NCBI RefSeq assembly: GCF_010723575.1
Contig: NZ_BLKZ01000001.1
Coordinates: forward strand, 5,580,001-5,644,000
Reading direction: 5' to 3'
DNA from: Mycobacterium bourgelatii
Lineage (GTDB): Bacteria; Actinomycetota; Actinomycetes; Mycobacteriales; Mycobacteriaceae
DNA length: 64,000 bases
A model generated the notes under the pieces. It made no database searches and was not told where the DNA came from. It worked only from the letters and a program-made list of their open reading frames with translations. Every line of letters begins with the position of its first letter. Positions within the stretch are counted from its first letter, which is position 1. A program made the position numbers and the translations under genes. Of the stretch, positions 51,469 through 60,064 are shown piece after piece.

Positions 51469-51788
51469 CTTCGATGCTGTGCTGCAAAGTACGCCGAGGC
51501 TTTTTCCAGGAAAGCGATGTCCTTCGCCTGCTCGGCCACCCGCGCGCGCAGTGCCACCAACTCCGCGCGCTCATCGACCGAAAGCCCTTCACCACCACCA
51601 GGGTCCGGCCGACCGCCAGCTGCGGCCGCGGCCATCCGTCGCCGTTCATCTCGCACCCACTTATGCAGCAGGTTCTCATTGAGATCCAGCTCGCGGGCAA
51701 CCTCGCTAACACGCCGATTCCCATCAATGACACGATGCGCCGCCTCAACCCTGTACTCAGGAGAAAACGACCGCCGAGATCGTGGCAT
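51465..51788 (-). CDS. IS3-family transposase orfA (HTH)
   Basis: 107 aa from ATG 51788 (MPRSRRSFSPEYR). HTH residues RRVSEVARELDLNENLLHKWV bind the terminal repeats and a leucine-rich helix VALRARVAEQAKDIAFLEKASAYF follows. GTG 51812 is a possible earlier start. It overlaps orfB by 4 bp. Confidence 0.93.
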   Translation of the reverse strand: MPRSRRSFSPEYRVEAAHRVIDGNRRVSEVARELDLNENLLHKWVRDERRRMAAAAAGGRPDPGGGEGLSVDERAELVALRARVAEQAKDIAFLEKASAYFAAQHRR

Positions 51789-52162
51789 ACGAACATCCTT
51801 CCAGGGGACCACCGTCCCGCTATCTCAGATGTCCACCAATCCTGGGGAACCTCAGCGTGACCTGTGGCAGCAATCTTTCGAATGTGGCGGCGAGTAGCTG
51901 CGTAGAGCTGCTGAAATGCCGATAGAGCGTGGTTCGCGCGACTTTGGAGGCTTTCGTGACCGCGTCTACGGTCACTGCTTCAATGCCCCCTGCGGTGAGC
52001 AGTTTCGTCGCGGCGTCTAGAAGTCGGGTCCGCGACCGCAGCAGGCGCGGGTCAGCCTCGTCGTCGGCCCGGAGTTCAACAACATCACGCTCCACGTAGG
52101 TCACCGTAACCCCACCGGCACCGCAGAGACGGCGAATCACCTTTGATCCCGCCAACAGTCCC

Positions 52163-52205
52163 TACGGTATCGCTACGATACTGTTAGTATCGTAGCGATA
52201 CCGTA
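52163..52205. promoter_or_regulatory. Double palindromic TetR-type operator
   Basis: Perfect 19-bp arms TACGGTATCGCTACGATAC and its reverse complement around TGTTA. Each arm itself contains the dyad GTATCG-N3-CGATAC, so there are two operator copies 20 bp apart, on the same helical face for two TetR dimers. It lies next to the start of the disrupted tetR gene. Confidence 0.9.
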
Positions 52206-52784
52206 AGTTTTGTTATCGGTTCGAGATCGACCTAAGGGGGACGAATGACAAGGCACTATCGGCCAGCAGAAAGTGGTGATGAGCGATGAATCTCCTGCAC
52301 CCTTTGACTGGGAATCGAACATGGATCCGCGCTGTGGAGCGGTTCAATTCCGCCTTGCGCCACACGCTGGTGCGTAGGGACCAAACACACAGCACCAAGG
52401 GAGACCTCGTCGAACCGCGCCATTACCCGCGCCGGTCGTACTCGTTCTTAGATGACGACCTGATGAACCGGGAGATGTACAACCACGTCCACGAAGAACC
52501 GATAAGGCTGAGCTCGCGTATAGCGTTTCGCCTTCGTCGTTCGTGAGTTGTCGAAGCTGCTCATTCGTCAACTAGGGCTTCTTCCTGTACAGCCACGAGG
52601 TGTGGCGCATCTAGCTTATTTCGTTCGCAACATGCCGGCGCCGGCCTTCGCCGAGTGGATGGAGGCCAAATCCCGTTTCTGGCGCGTTTGACGTGAACCA
52701 CGAACGGGTACGACCCGACGCAAACGGTACTCATAGTTTCGCTGAGATACCGTTGGTTTTGTTAGTAAATGGGGGGGACAGGGG
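52206..52784. other. Poorly coding region between operator and mmpL
   Basis: About 580 bp between the TetR operator and the MmpL start, the expected place for the mmpL leader or for a further small gene. An 86-codon frame at 52286-52546 ends in NREMYNHVHEEPIRLSSRIAFRLRRS, but no family is recognised and a competing frame from 52276 stops after about 32 codons, so degraded coding sequence is likely. I see no clear RNA structure. Confidence 0.4.
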
Positions 52785-55700
52785 ATGGTAGACACCGGGT
52801 GGCTCACTTCGGGCGTGGCCACACTGAGCCGTCCCGTCCGACGGCAACTCCGCAAAGTTGCCGCAGGCGACGGCGCTTACAGCGAACGGCTGGCCCGGCT
52901 GGCGGAATTCAGCATCCGGCATAAGGCACTTGTCATCGGGGCCTGGGTGATGATGGCAGCAACCTTGGCTCTGTTGTTCCCACAGTTGGAGACCGTCGTT
53001 CGGCAACAGTCGGTGACCCTAATACCGCGGGATGCTCCGTCGCTGCAAACAGTGGAGCGCATGAGCGCAGCATTTGGTGAGCGCGGGTCGAAGACGAGCA
53101 TATTTATCGCGATGGAAAATCCGGCGGGGCTGACTCCGCCAGTGCGCCAACGCTACAACTCGATGGTTTCGCGGTTGCGGGCCGACACTACCCATGTGCG
53201 CCTAGTCCAAGATCTATTAGCCGACCCGTTAACCTCCGCACAAGCCATCAGCGCGGATGGCAAGGCTTGGTACCTGCCGGTCGGGGTGGCGGGAACACTG
53301 GGCGATCCCAAAGCCGCGGAATCCGTGAAGGCGGTACGGGCCATCGCCGGCCAGGCATTCAACGACTCCCCCACTACCGTTCGTGTGACCGGACCACCGG
53401 CTACCTTCAGCGACCAAATCGATTCTGCTGAAAAGGATCTCGTATTCATCTCTGTGGTTACCGCTGGCCTGATCGCCTTAATCTTGCTGGTCATCTATCG
53501 ATCCATATTTACCGCAGTGCTGCCGCTGCTGGTCATCGGGATCAGCCTGGCGGTCGGGCGCGGAGTGTTGTCGGCTCTCGGCGAATCAGGCATGCCGGTT
53601 TCGCAATTCACCATCGCCTTCATGACTGTGATCTTGCTAGGTGCGGGCACCGACTACTCGGTCTTCTTAATCAGTCGGTATCACGAGAAGCGCCGACAGG
53701 ACATCTCACCGGATCGCGCGGTCGTTGACGCAACCGCCACCATCGGACGAGTGATTCTGGCGTCAGCCGCAACCGTGGCCTTTGCGTTCTTAGCCATGTT
53801 CTTCTCAAAGCTGAGCGTGTTCGGTGCACTCGGGCCAGCCTGCGCGATCGCAGTTTTCATCGGAGTGGCGGCCACAGTGACGTTGTTTCCCCCAGTGCTG
53901 GCTATGGCCGCTACACACGGCATCGGAGAACCTAAAGCCGACCGCACGCGTCGGTACTGGAACTGGATCGCCGTCGCCGTCGTTCGGCGACCCGCTCCTC
54001 TACTGATTGCCAGCTTGGCGTTAGTCGTAGGTCTAGCGGCCATCGCACTCACCATGCGCATCAGCTACGACGACCGCCAAGGACAGCCCGCCACGACCGC
54101 CAGCAACGAAGGCTATCAACTTCTGGACAGACACTTTCCTAAGGACACTGTCATCTCCCAATTCATGGTTGTTGAGTCGCCCACCGATCTGCGCACCAGC
54201 CGGGCACTGGCCGACTTGGATGAGATGGCTTCACGGGTATCGCAACTACCGGGCGTTACCAAGGTTTCCGGCGTCACCCGCCCCACCGGCGCGCGCATGG
54301 ACCAGGCTCAGCTGTCATGGCAGAACGGCCAGATTGGCAACAAGATGGCTGGTGCGGTCGCCGACGGAGACGCTCATAGAGACGACCTGACCAAACTCAC
54401 CGACGGTGCCGACCAGCTCGCCGGGGCGCTGGCAGAACTTGATACCACCGTACGCACAGCGTTGACGCCTCTGACGAGCCTCCTGACGCAAACCCAAGCC
54501 AGCGGCTCTCACGTACAGCGGTTGCGCCCGATGCTTCAACAACTTTCGGCTACCGCGCCAGCCGTGGATCAGGCCATCCGGGCGGGGCCCGGGCTACGAC
54601 AACAAGCTGAGCAGGCCCAAAGCGCGATTACCACCATCGACCCTCTCGTTGGTGCACTCAACAACTCACCGTGGTGCGCGACTACGCCGGAATGCTCCCA
54701 GATCCGCGACCAGGTACAGATTCTGAGTTCCCTGCGCGATAACGGCTTCTTCAGTCAGCTCGCCACTCTCGGCGACTACTACCGTCCTGGCGCCGATACA
54801 GCGACCGGAACCTTGGCCGATCTGCAAAGCACCCTTAATGCGCTCGATAGAGCGTTCGGAGCACTAGGTGAGCCCGCCGACATAGCTGGCAATATCCGTC
54901 GTCTCCAAAGTGGCATCAGCCAACTCACGTCCGGCGCACAGGCACTAGCTACGGGCGTGCACACCCTTGCCGACAGCAACATCGAGATGCTGTCCGGCAT
55001 GAGTCGAATCGCGACACAACTGCAAAATTCGGCGCGTGCTAGCGCTGGCTCAGATAACGCCAGTGGCTTCTATCTCCCACCTAACGCCTTTGAAGACCGC
55101 CAATTCGCGGGCATGGCAAGACATTTTCTTTCTGCTGATGGGAAAACCGCGCGCTTTGCCATCGAATCCCGCTTTGACCCCTATAGCAGCAAAGCGATGG
55201 ACCTTGCCCATCAAATCACTGAAACAGCAAACGGCGCGCGACCAAACACTTCCCTAGCTGGCGCCACAATATCGATGGCGGGATTCCCCGCGGTCAACTC
55301 CGATATCCAACGCTTACTCTCGGCCGACTTTCACCTTCTGGCCATCGCCACCCTCGTTATCGTCGGTCTGATCTTGGTCGTTCTACTGCGGGCACTGGTC
55401 GCGCCGCTCTATTTGCTAGGAACCGTGATTCTCAATTACGGCGCCGCCTTGGGCATCGGAACCCTCGTCTTCCAATACGGCCTTGGCAAGGAGATCGCTT
55501 GGCCCGTACCACTTCTGGCGTTCATCATCCTGGTCGCCGTTGGCGCTGACTACAACATGCTGCTGATCTCGCGACTGCGCGAGGAATCCGCCAATAACAT
55601 CCGAGTTGGCGTCCTGCGAACGGTCGCTAACACCGGTTCAGTGATCACCTCAGCTGGACTCATCTTCGCCGCCAGCATGTTCGGCCTCATGGTCGGATCG

Positions 55701-55862
55701 GTAGGCATCATGATCCAGACCGGTTTCATAATCGGCTGCGGTTTGCTCCTTGACACCTTCGTCGTTCGCACCCTCACTGTTCCCGCGATTGCTACGCTCA
55801 TCCGCGACGCGAGCTGGTGGCCACAACGAACGGACTCGCGTTCTTTCCGCGGGGCCCATTGA
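52785..55862 (+). CDS. MmpL-type RND transporter
   Basis: 1025-aa MMPL-family transporter: first TM HKALVIGAWVMMAATLALLF, periplasmic domain, TM block with the GAGTDYSVFLISRYHE proton-relay motif, a second periplasmic domain rich in Gln/Thr coils, and a second TM block with VAVGADYNMLLISRLREES. MmpL proteins export lipids or siderophores across the inner membrane. As cargo of an integrative element beside TetR genes it could export a toxic compound. ATG 52785. No MmpS partner is present. Confidence 0.92.
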   Translation: MVDTGWLTSGVATLSRPVRRQLRKVAAGDGAYSERLARLAEFSIRHKALVIGAWVMMAATLALLFPQLETVVRQQSVTLIPRDAPSLQTVERMSAAFGERGSKTSIFIAMENPAGLTPPVRQRYNSMVSRLRADTTHVRLVQDLLADPLTSAQAISADGKAWYLPVGVAGTLGDPKAAESVKAVRAIAGQAFNDSPTTVRVTGPPATFSDQIDSAEKDLVFISVVTAGLIALILLVIYRSIFTAVLPLLVIGISLAVGRGVLSALGESGMPVSQFTIAFMTVILLGAGTDYSVFLISRYHEKRRQDISPDRAVVDATATIGRVILASAATVAFAFLAMFFSKLSVFGALGPACAIAVFIGVAATVTLFPPVLAMAATHGIGEPKADRTRRYWNWIAVAVVRRPAPLLIASLALVVGLAAIALTMRISYDDRQGQPATTASNEGYQLLDRHFPKDTVISQFMVVESPTDLRTSRALADLDEMASRVSQLPGVTKVSGVTRPTGARMDQAQLSWQNGQIGNKMAGAVADGDAHRDDLTKLTDGADQLAGALAELDTTVRTALTPLTSLLTQTQASGSHVQRLRPMLQQLSATAPAVDQAIRAGPGLRQQAEQAQSAITTIDPLVGALNNSPWCATTPECSQIRDQVQILSSLRDNGFFSQLATLGDYYRPGADTATGTLADLQSTLNALDRAFGALGEPADIAGNIRRLQSGISQLTSGAQALATGVHTLADSNIEMLSGMSRIATQLQNSARASAGSDNASGFYLPPNAFEDRQFAGMARHFLSADGKTARFAIESRFDPYSSKAMDLAHQITETANGARPNTSLAGATISMAGFPAVNSDIQRLLSADFHLLAIATLVIVGLILVVLLRALVAPLYLLGTVILNYGAALGIGTLVFQYGLGKEIAWPVPLLAFIILVAVGADYNMLLISRLREESANNIRVGVLRTVANTGSVITSAGLIFAASMFGLMVGSVGIMIQTGFIIGCGLLLDTFVVRTLTVPAIATLIRDASWWPQRTDSRSFRGAH

Positions 55863-55864
55863 AA

Positions 55865-56767
55865 ATGGTGTCGGGGTCTGAGGAGCAGCACATTCGTGGC
55901 GATGACGGCGTTACGCTGGTGGCAGATTATTATCGCCATCCCACTCCTAGTCCGGTCGTATTGCTGCTACATGGCGGCGGCCAGAACCGTCACGCGTGGA
56001 CTGCCACAGCACGGCGGCTCCATCGCCACGGCTATACCGTCGTCGCCTACGATGCGCGCGGACACGGTGACAGCGACTGGGATCCGAACGGACAGTACGA
56101 CGTCGCACGATTGGTCGCCGATCTCATCGCAGTTCGAGGACATTTCACCGCCGAGAGTCGTCCCGCCGTCGTTGGCGCATCATTGGGCGGCATGGTCATT
56201 CTCGCTAGCCACCTGACACATTCGCCCAACCTCTGGACTGCTGTCGCACTCGTCGATGTCACCCCGCGACTTGAATTTCAGGGGGCTCACCGAGTTGTGT
56301 CCTTCATGTCCGCCCACCCAGCCGGATTTGACACCCTCGACGATGCTGCCGACGTGATCGCCGAATACAACCCGCACCGCCCGCGGTCCGGGAACCTCGA
56401 AGGCTTGCGCAAAGTTCTTCGTCAGCAAGCCGACGGCCGATGGACGTGGCGCTGGGACCCGGCGTTTATTAATTCCAATTTCAATGTCACGCAGGGAGAG
56501 CTCACGACGAGCTCCGAGCAGTTCGACGTCATTAGCGATTTGCTGTCTCAAGGAGCACGCCGAATCACTGCCCCCACGCTGCTGATTCGCGGCGCACTTT
56601 CAGATGTCGTGTCCGAGGACACAGTTCAAGAATTCTTAGAACTCGTACCTCATGCCGAAACAACGGATGTCAGCGGAACCGGGCACATGGTTGCCGGCGA
56701 CGACAACGACGCCTTTACCGCCGCGCTGATCAACTTTCTCGACCGCACCCTGGGGGCTCCAACGTGA
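55865..56767 (+). CDS. Alpha/beta hydrolase
   Basis: 300 aa from ATG 55865, 2 bp after the mmpL stop. Elements: LLLHGGGQNRHAW, DARGHGDSD, nucleophile GASLGGMV and a C-terminal GTGHMVAGDDND with the catalytic His. Directly coupled to mmpL, so it probably modifies the transported compound or a lipid. The GC content and codon choice are lower than in the chromosomal flanks. Confidence 0.88.
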   Translation: MVSGSEEQHIRGDDGVTLVADYYRHPTPSPVVLLLHGGGQNRHAWTATARRLHRHGYTVVAYDARGHGDSDWDPNGQYDVARLVADLIAVRGHFTAESRPAVVGASLGGMVILASHLTHSPNLWTAVALVDVTPRLEFQGAHRVVSFMSAHPAGFDTLDDAADVIAEYNPHRPRSGNLEGLRKVLRQQADGRWTWRWDPAFINSNFNVTQGELTTSSEQFDVISDLLSQGARRITAPTLLIRGALSDVVSEDTVQEFLELVPHAETTDVSGTGHMVAGDDNDAFTAALINFLDRTLGAPT

Positions 56768-56933
56768 AGCGCCTGCCCTCTTAGTAGCCCAACTTGTCCG
56801 CTCGACGGCTAGAGGCCTGCGGTAATCCGACAATTCGCGCTAACCGCTTGGCATCAATACGCCCGCCAGGAGAACAGCCTGAAGAATCTCGCACCGATAC
56901 GGCCGGTTTCGCTACGCTACTTCACGTACCATA

Positions 56934-57581
56934 GTGGTGAGCGCACTCGAAAAGCGATGCGGCGGGGGTGGTTGCATGCGATCGGTTACTAGTAGCCCAT
57001 TGCAGACCAGGCGCCGCGCGCACCTTCTCTCACAGATCGAGGGCAACGCATATAAATTGTTCGCCGAACACGGCTTTTCTGCTGTGACGACCGAGGACAT
57101 CGCCGTCGCGACAGGCATCTCGATTAGCACGTACTTTCGCCACGTGCCCGCCAAAGAAGATTTGCTCATCGCCCCGGTCCGGCAAACTATCGTTGAAATC
57201 GTTGAGTCGTATGAGGCAGGGCCAGACGGTGAATCGGCAGCAGAAACCTTGATCCGCCAGACTGTTGCAAGCGCTCGGCAGCGAACACAACATAGCGGCC
57301 TGACGCAATGGCGACAGGGCATCTTGACGGCTCCCCACCTATTAACGAAAGCGGTGCTGATTAGCGAAGACGTCGAACGGCGATTCACCGAAATGGTCGC
57401 CGCTCGTATGGGTGTTGACGCTCGTAGCGATATGCGCCCCAGTTTGCTGATCGCGACGAGTCTGGCGACTTCCAAGTTCGTCCTGATGAACTGGCTGAAC
57501 ACCGACCACTGGACGGCTATATCCCCACTGCACCTTCGGTTGGAACAAGCCTTGAGGATCACGCTGGCCGGCTTCGACTGA
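56934..57581 (+). CDS. TetR-family transcriptional regulator
   Basis: 215-aa TetR protein with HTH residues AVTTEDIAVATGISISTYFRHVPAKEDLL (about 50-78) and a typical alpha-helical effector domain. GTG 56934 gives the longest form; ATG 56976 (MRSVTSSPLQT) is plausible. It is intact, unlike the disrupted TetR of the same cargo, and may regulate mmpL from the other side or itself. Function inferred from family. Confidence 0.88.
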   Translation: MVSALEKRCGGGGCMRSVTSSPLQTRRRAHLLSQIEGNAYKLFAEHGFSAVTTEDIAVATGISISTYFRHVPAKEDLLIAPVRQTIVEIVESYEAGPDGESAAETLIRQTVASARQRTQHSGLTQWRQGILTAPHLLTKAVLISEDVERRFTEMVAARMGVDARSDMRPSLLIATSLATSKFVLMNWLNTDHWTAISPLHLRLEQALRITLAGFD

Positions 57582-58054
57582 GACTCTGATGCTTCCAAGG
57601 CGCAGTCTGTCATCGATCAGTGGGCCGCAGTCGAGCCCGAGGGGAAGCAGTAGCTACCGTCAGATCAATACGATCCATCTATACGCCTTCGATCGACAGA
57701 TCGCCGTGCCTAGCTAAAGGCCGAATCCGCTTGGAGCCGAGAATCTTCGAATCACACCAGACGCGAGGGCATCTTCGCGATCGAGGCCTTCCCAGCTAGC
57801 GGCGACCAACCCCAACAGCCGTTTCGTGCAGTCTTACACCGTACGTGCTGTGCGCGTACTGCTTTCGACGCTGAGAGCGCGCAGTCGACGTTTGTGACAC
57901 TGCGAAGGCTGCTTCACCGATCTTCCCGGATACGAGTCGCCGCGCGGTGCGCAGATTTCTTCAAATTGATCCTGCTCGACCGTCGCGTAACTCCGGAACG
58001 CCATGTGAGAATCGGCATGGCTAAGAGCAGCATACTTTCAAGAAAGGGTAGTGA
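57582..58054. other. Non-coding gap between cargo and conjugation module
   Basis: 470 bp without a supported gene. It ends with the ribosome site GAAAGGG before the next start and probably holds the promoter of the tra/xis/int run; I cannot place an oriT or specific repeat in it. Confidence 0.4.
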
Positions 58055-58477
58055 ATGGCAGTGCCCAAGTGGCTCAGTGTTTCTCACGCACAGGTGTTTC
58101 CGCACCGGGCGTTCGTCGTGTCCGACGTGACGGCGGTGATCGACTATGAGCGGTCGACAAAGGACAACAAAGTCCAGGCGGCCGACCGTGAGTCAGGATA
58201 TCCGTTATGGCAGGTCGAAGTCCTCGACGGCGATCCGGCAGCGAGCAAACGGACTCGTACCCTCACCGTCAAGTTTGCAACGCCGACACCGCCTGAATGC
58301 CCGCCAAATGCCAACGGTATGCCTTTTGCCCCAGTAATTCTCGATGAATTGTGCATATTGCCCTATGTTGACCGTTCGAGTGAAGGCGGTCGCATTGCGT
58401 GGTCATTTCGAGCGTCGGGCATGACTGCTGACACAGGCAAGGCAACTTCGTCGGCGTCGGGCCGCGCATCGGCATGA
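58055..58477 (+). CDS. Conserved small protein of the conjugation module
   Basis: 140-aa protein (MAVPKWLSVSHAQVFPHRAF...), with a Ser/Thr-rich tail. No named domain is recognised. It is translationally coupled (ATGA at 58474) to the FtsK-like translocase gene, a placement that recurs in related actinomycete integrative elements, where such a small gene precedes the DNA-translocating protein. Ribosome site GAAAGGG 7 bases before ATG. Confidence 0.7.
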   Translation: MAVPKWLSVSHAQVFPHRAFVVSDVTAVIDYERSTKDNKVQAADRESGYPLWQVEVLDGDPAASKRTRTLTVKFATPTPPECPPNANGMPFAPVILDELCILPYVDRSSEGGRIAWSFRASGMTADTGKATSSASGRASA

Positions 58478-59829
58478 GCCAGTTTGACGACCCCTATCCT
58501 GCAATACCCGATGACCCGTATTCGGTACCAGATGCCGATGTGGGTATTGACCTCGACTACCTTGCACACCTGTTAAAGCTCTGCACCGCATGGCTCTTCG
58601 GGACGATCGTCGCATTAGGTATCGGGCTCTTCATCTGGCGATTGCGATCCCCTGTCACATACGACCGCTACTTTGGCGTGCATGCACGACAGGCACGCTG
58701 GATGGTTTGGAGCTTGACCGCCTGGCCGCGAATCGCCAGGGACTGCGGTTTGTCAACTTCAAGGAGCGTCACTCGAAAAGACATGCAGGGCAAGCCAACC
58801 ACGAAGACCGTCTGGACTCACCCCGCAGTCCTCGGACTACGGATGTCCGATGACTGTCTACGCATGAGCGTCCGCACGCGGTCGGGCCAGACCGTCGACG
58901 ACCTCGAAAGGGCGGTCCCCGCAATCCGCGATGCCGTCGGGGCACATTCCGGTCGCTCGACGGTCGTAGCACCTGGCATAGTGCGCATGGAGTTCGTTAT
59001 GAAAGAACAACTCTCGGCGATTGAGACAGCCAGAAGGCCAACCAGAACCGATGGGACTACCGTCGAGATCGGCCGACGCGAGAACGGGTCAACATGGCGT
59101 CTTCCCATAACCGGACTGCACACCCTGACGGTGGGATGCTCGGGCGCGGGCAAGGGCTCCATCTTCTGGGGCATCGCCGGTGGACTGGGCCCTGCCGTCA
59201 AATCCGGCAGTGCCCTCCTGTGCGCAATAGATCTCAAGTACGGGATCGAGGTGTCTGTCGGGTCTTCCCTCTTCGCCAGAGTCGCCACCACAGAATCTCA
59301 AGCCGCCAAACTCCTGGCCAAATTGGAAGAGATACTCGACATGCGTGGGCGAGCGATGGCCGGCCACACACGCTCTCACACACCAACCCGCACTGATCCA
59401 CTCGTCGTCCTGCTCATCGATGAACTGGCCGGTTTGACCGCGTACATCACCGACGCCGCGCTCAAGAAGCAAGTCGCGGCATCACTTTCCCGCATCCTGA
59501 CGAAGGGACGCGCAGTCGGTGTCGTAGTTGCCGCATTCATGCAGGACCCACGTAAAGAGATCCTGCCCATGCGCGGCTTATTCACCCAAACCATCGCCTT
59601 GCGGCTGAGGTCACGTGAAGAGGTCACGATGGTCCTCGGCGATGGCATGGCTGATCGCGCGCCAGCTCATCGCATAAGCCCCAATGAGCCGGGCACCGGA
59701 TACGTCCTCACCGAAGACGGTTCAACAATGCGAGTTCGCGCCGACTATTGGCCAGATTCCCTGATCCGTTCCGTAGCAACCGAATACAGCAACAAACGCC
59801 CAAGCAGCACCACTCCGGCTAAGAACTAA
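58474..59829 (+). CDS. FtsK/TraSA-like conjugative DNA translocase
   Basis: 451-aa protein. A single membrane helix (residues about 40-58, FGTIVALGIGLFIWRL) precedes an FtsK-type ATPase with Walker A VGCSGAGKGS at residues 220-229, Walker B-like VVLLIDELAGL and a KGRAVGVVVAAFMQDP arginine-finger region. Actinomycete integrative elements move double-stranded DNA with such a single FtsK-like protein. Length is right for TraSA-type proteins. Followed by the excisionase gene. Confidence 0.9.
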   Translation: MSQFDDPYPAIPDDPYSVPDADVGIDLDYLAHLLKLCTAWLFGTIVALGIGLFIWRLRSPVTYDRYFGVHARQARWMVWSLTAWPRIARDCGLSTSRSVTRKDMQGKPTTKTVWTHPAVLGLRMSDDCLRMSVRTRSGQTVDDLERAVPAIRDAVGAHSGRSTVVAPGIVRMEFVMKEQLSAIETARRPTRTDGTTVEIGRRENGSTWRLPITGLHTLTVGCSGAGKGSIFWGIAGGLGPAVKSGSALLCAIDLKYGIEVSVGSSLFARVATTESQAAKLLAKLEEILDMRGRAMAGHTRSHTPTRTDPLVVLLIDELAGLTAYITDAALKKQVAASLSRILTKGRAVGVVVAAFMQDPRKEILPMRGLFTQTIALRLRSREEVTMVLGDGMADRAPAHRISPNEPGTGYVLTEDGSTMRVRADYWPDSLIRSVATEYSNKRPSSTTPAKN

Positions 59830-59839
59830 GGACTTTGAC

Positions 59840-60064
59840 TTGAGAACTTCCAATACCGCGGACAACGGGGCAGCATTTCCAACGCTTCTGACAGCGGAAC
59901 AGGTGGCTGACCTGTTCGGCGTGTCCGCCGCGACCGTGAGCCGATGGGGCGCATTGCGCGATCAGGGAGTAGAAGTGGGGCCACCCTGCTACCCGCTGTC
60001 CGACCGTGTAAGACGTTGGGATGCAGCGGAAGTCCGCGCGTGGCTCAGCCAGGTGCGTCGCTGA
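59840..60064 (+). CDS. Excisionase, MerR-like HTH
   Basis: 74 aa from TTG 59840 with AAGGA 8 bases upstream. A winged-helix HTH (TAEQVADLFGVSAATVSRWG) and a wing with YPLSDRVRRWDAAEV resemble Xis proteins of actinomycete integrative elements, which bend the att arm and direct Int toward excision. The stop is directly before the int ATG. Confidence 0.87.
   Translation: MRTSNTADNGAAFPTLLTAEQVADLFGVSAATVSRWGALRDQGVEVGPPCYPLSDRVRRWDAAEVRAWLSQVRR

Larger units (their letters stand above)
50553..51854. mobile_element. IS3-family insertion sequence
   Basis: 1302 bp. The ends read TGGGGTTCCCCC... on the left and TGAGGTTCCCCA... on the right (inverted), about 23 bp imperfect inverted repeats, and the flanks carry GCG on both sides (50550-50552, 51855-51857), a 3-bp target duplication typical of IS3. 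Contains orfA and orfB in minus orientation, both apparently intact. Confidence 0.92.
50116..52155 (-). pseudogene. TetR-family regulator split by IS3 element
   Basis: The N-terminal part (51855-52155) has the TetR HTH TVDAVTKASKVARTTLYRHF and the C-terminal part (50116-50552) holds the effector domain ending RAIERQDCERIVDDFLAAHR. Removing the IS and one GCG copy joins LLPQVT to PAPATGALRDQL in frame, so the gene was intact before insertion. The repressor should now be non-functional. It sits 8 bp from a large double palindrome that is its likely operator, and faces the MmpL transporter. Confidence 0.88.

Noticed and set aside
51455..51475. Programmed frameshift signal between IS3 orfA and orfB
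   Set aside because: No A6G-like slippery heptamer is seen at the overlap; simple GTGA coupling explains it as well, so I only state that both are possible.
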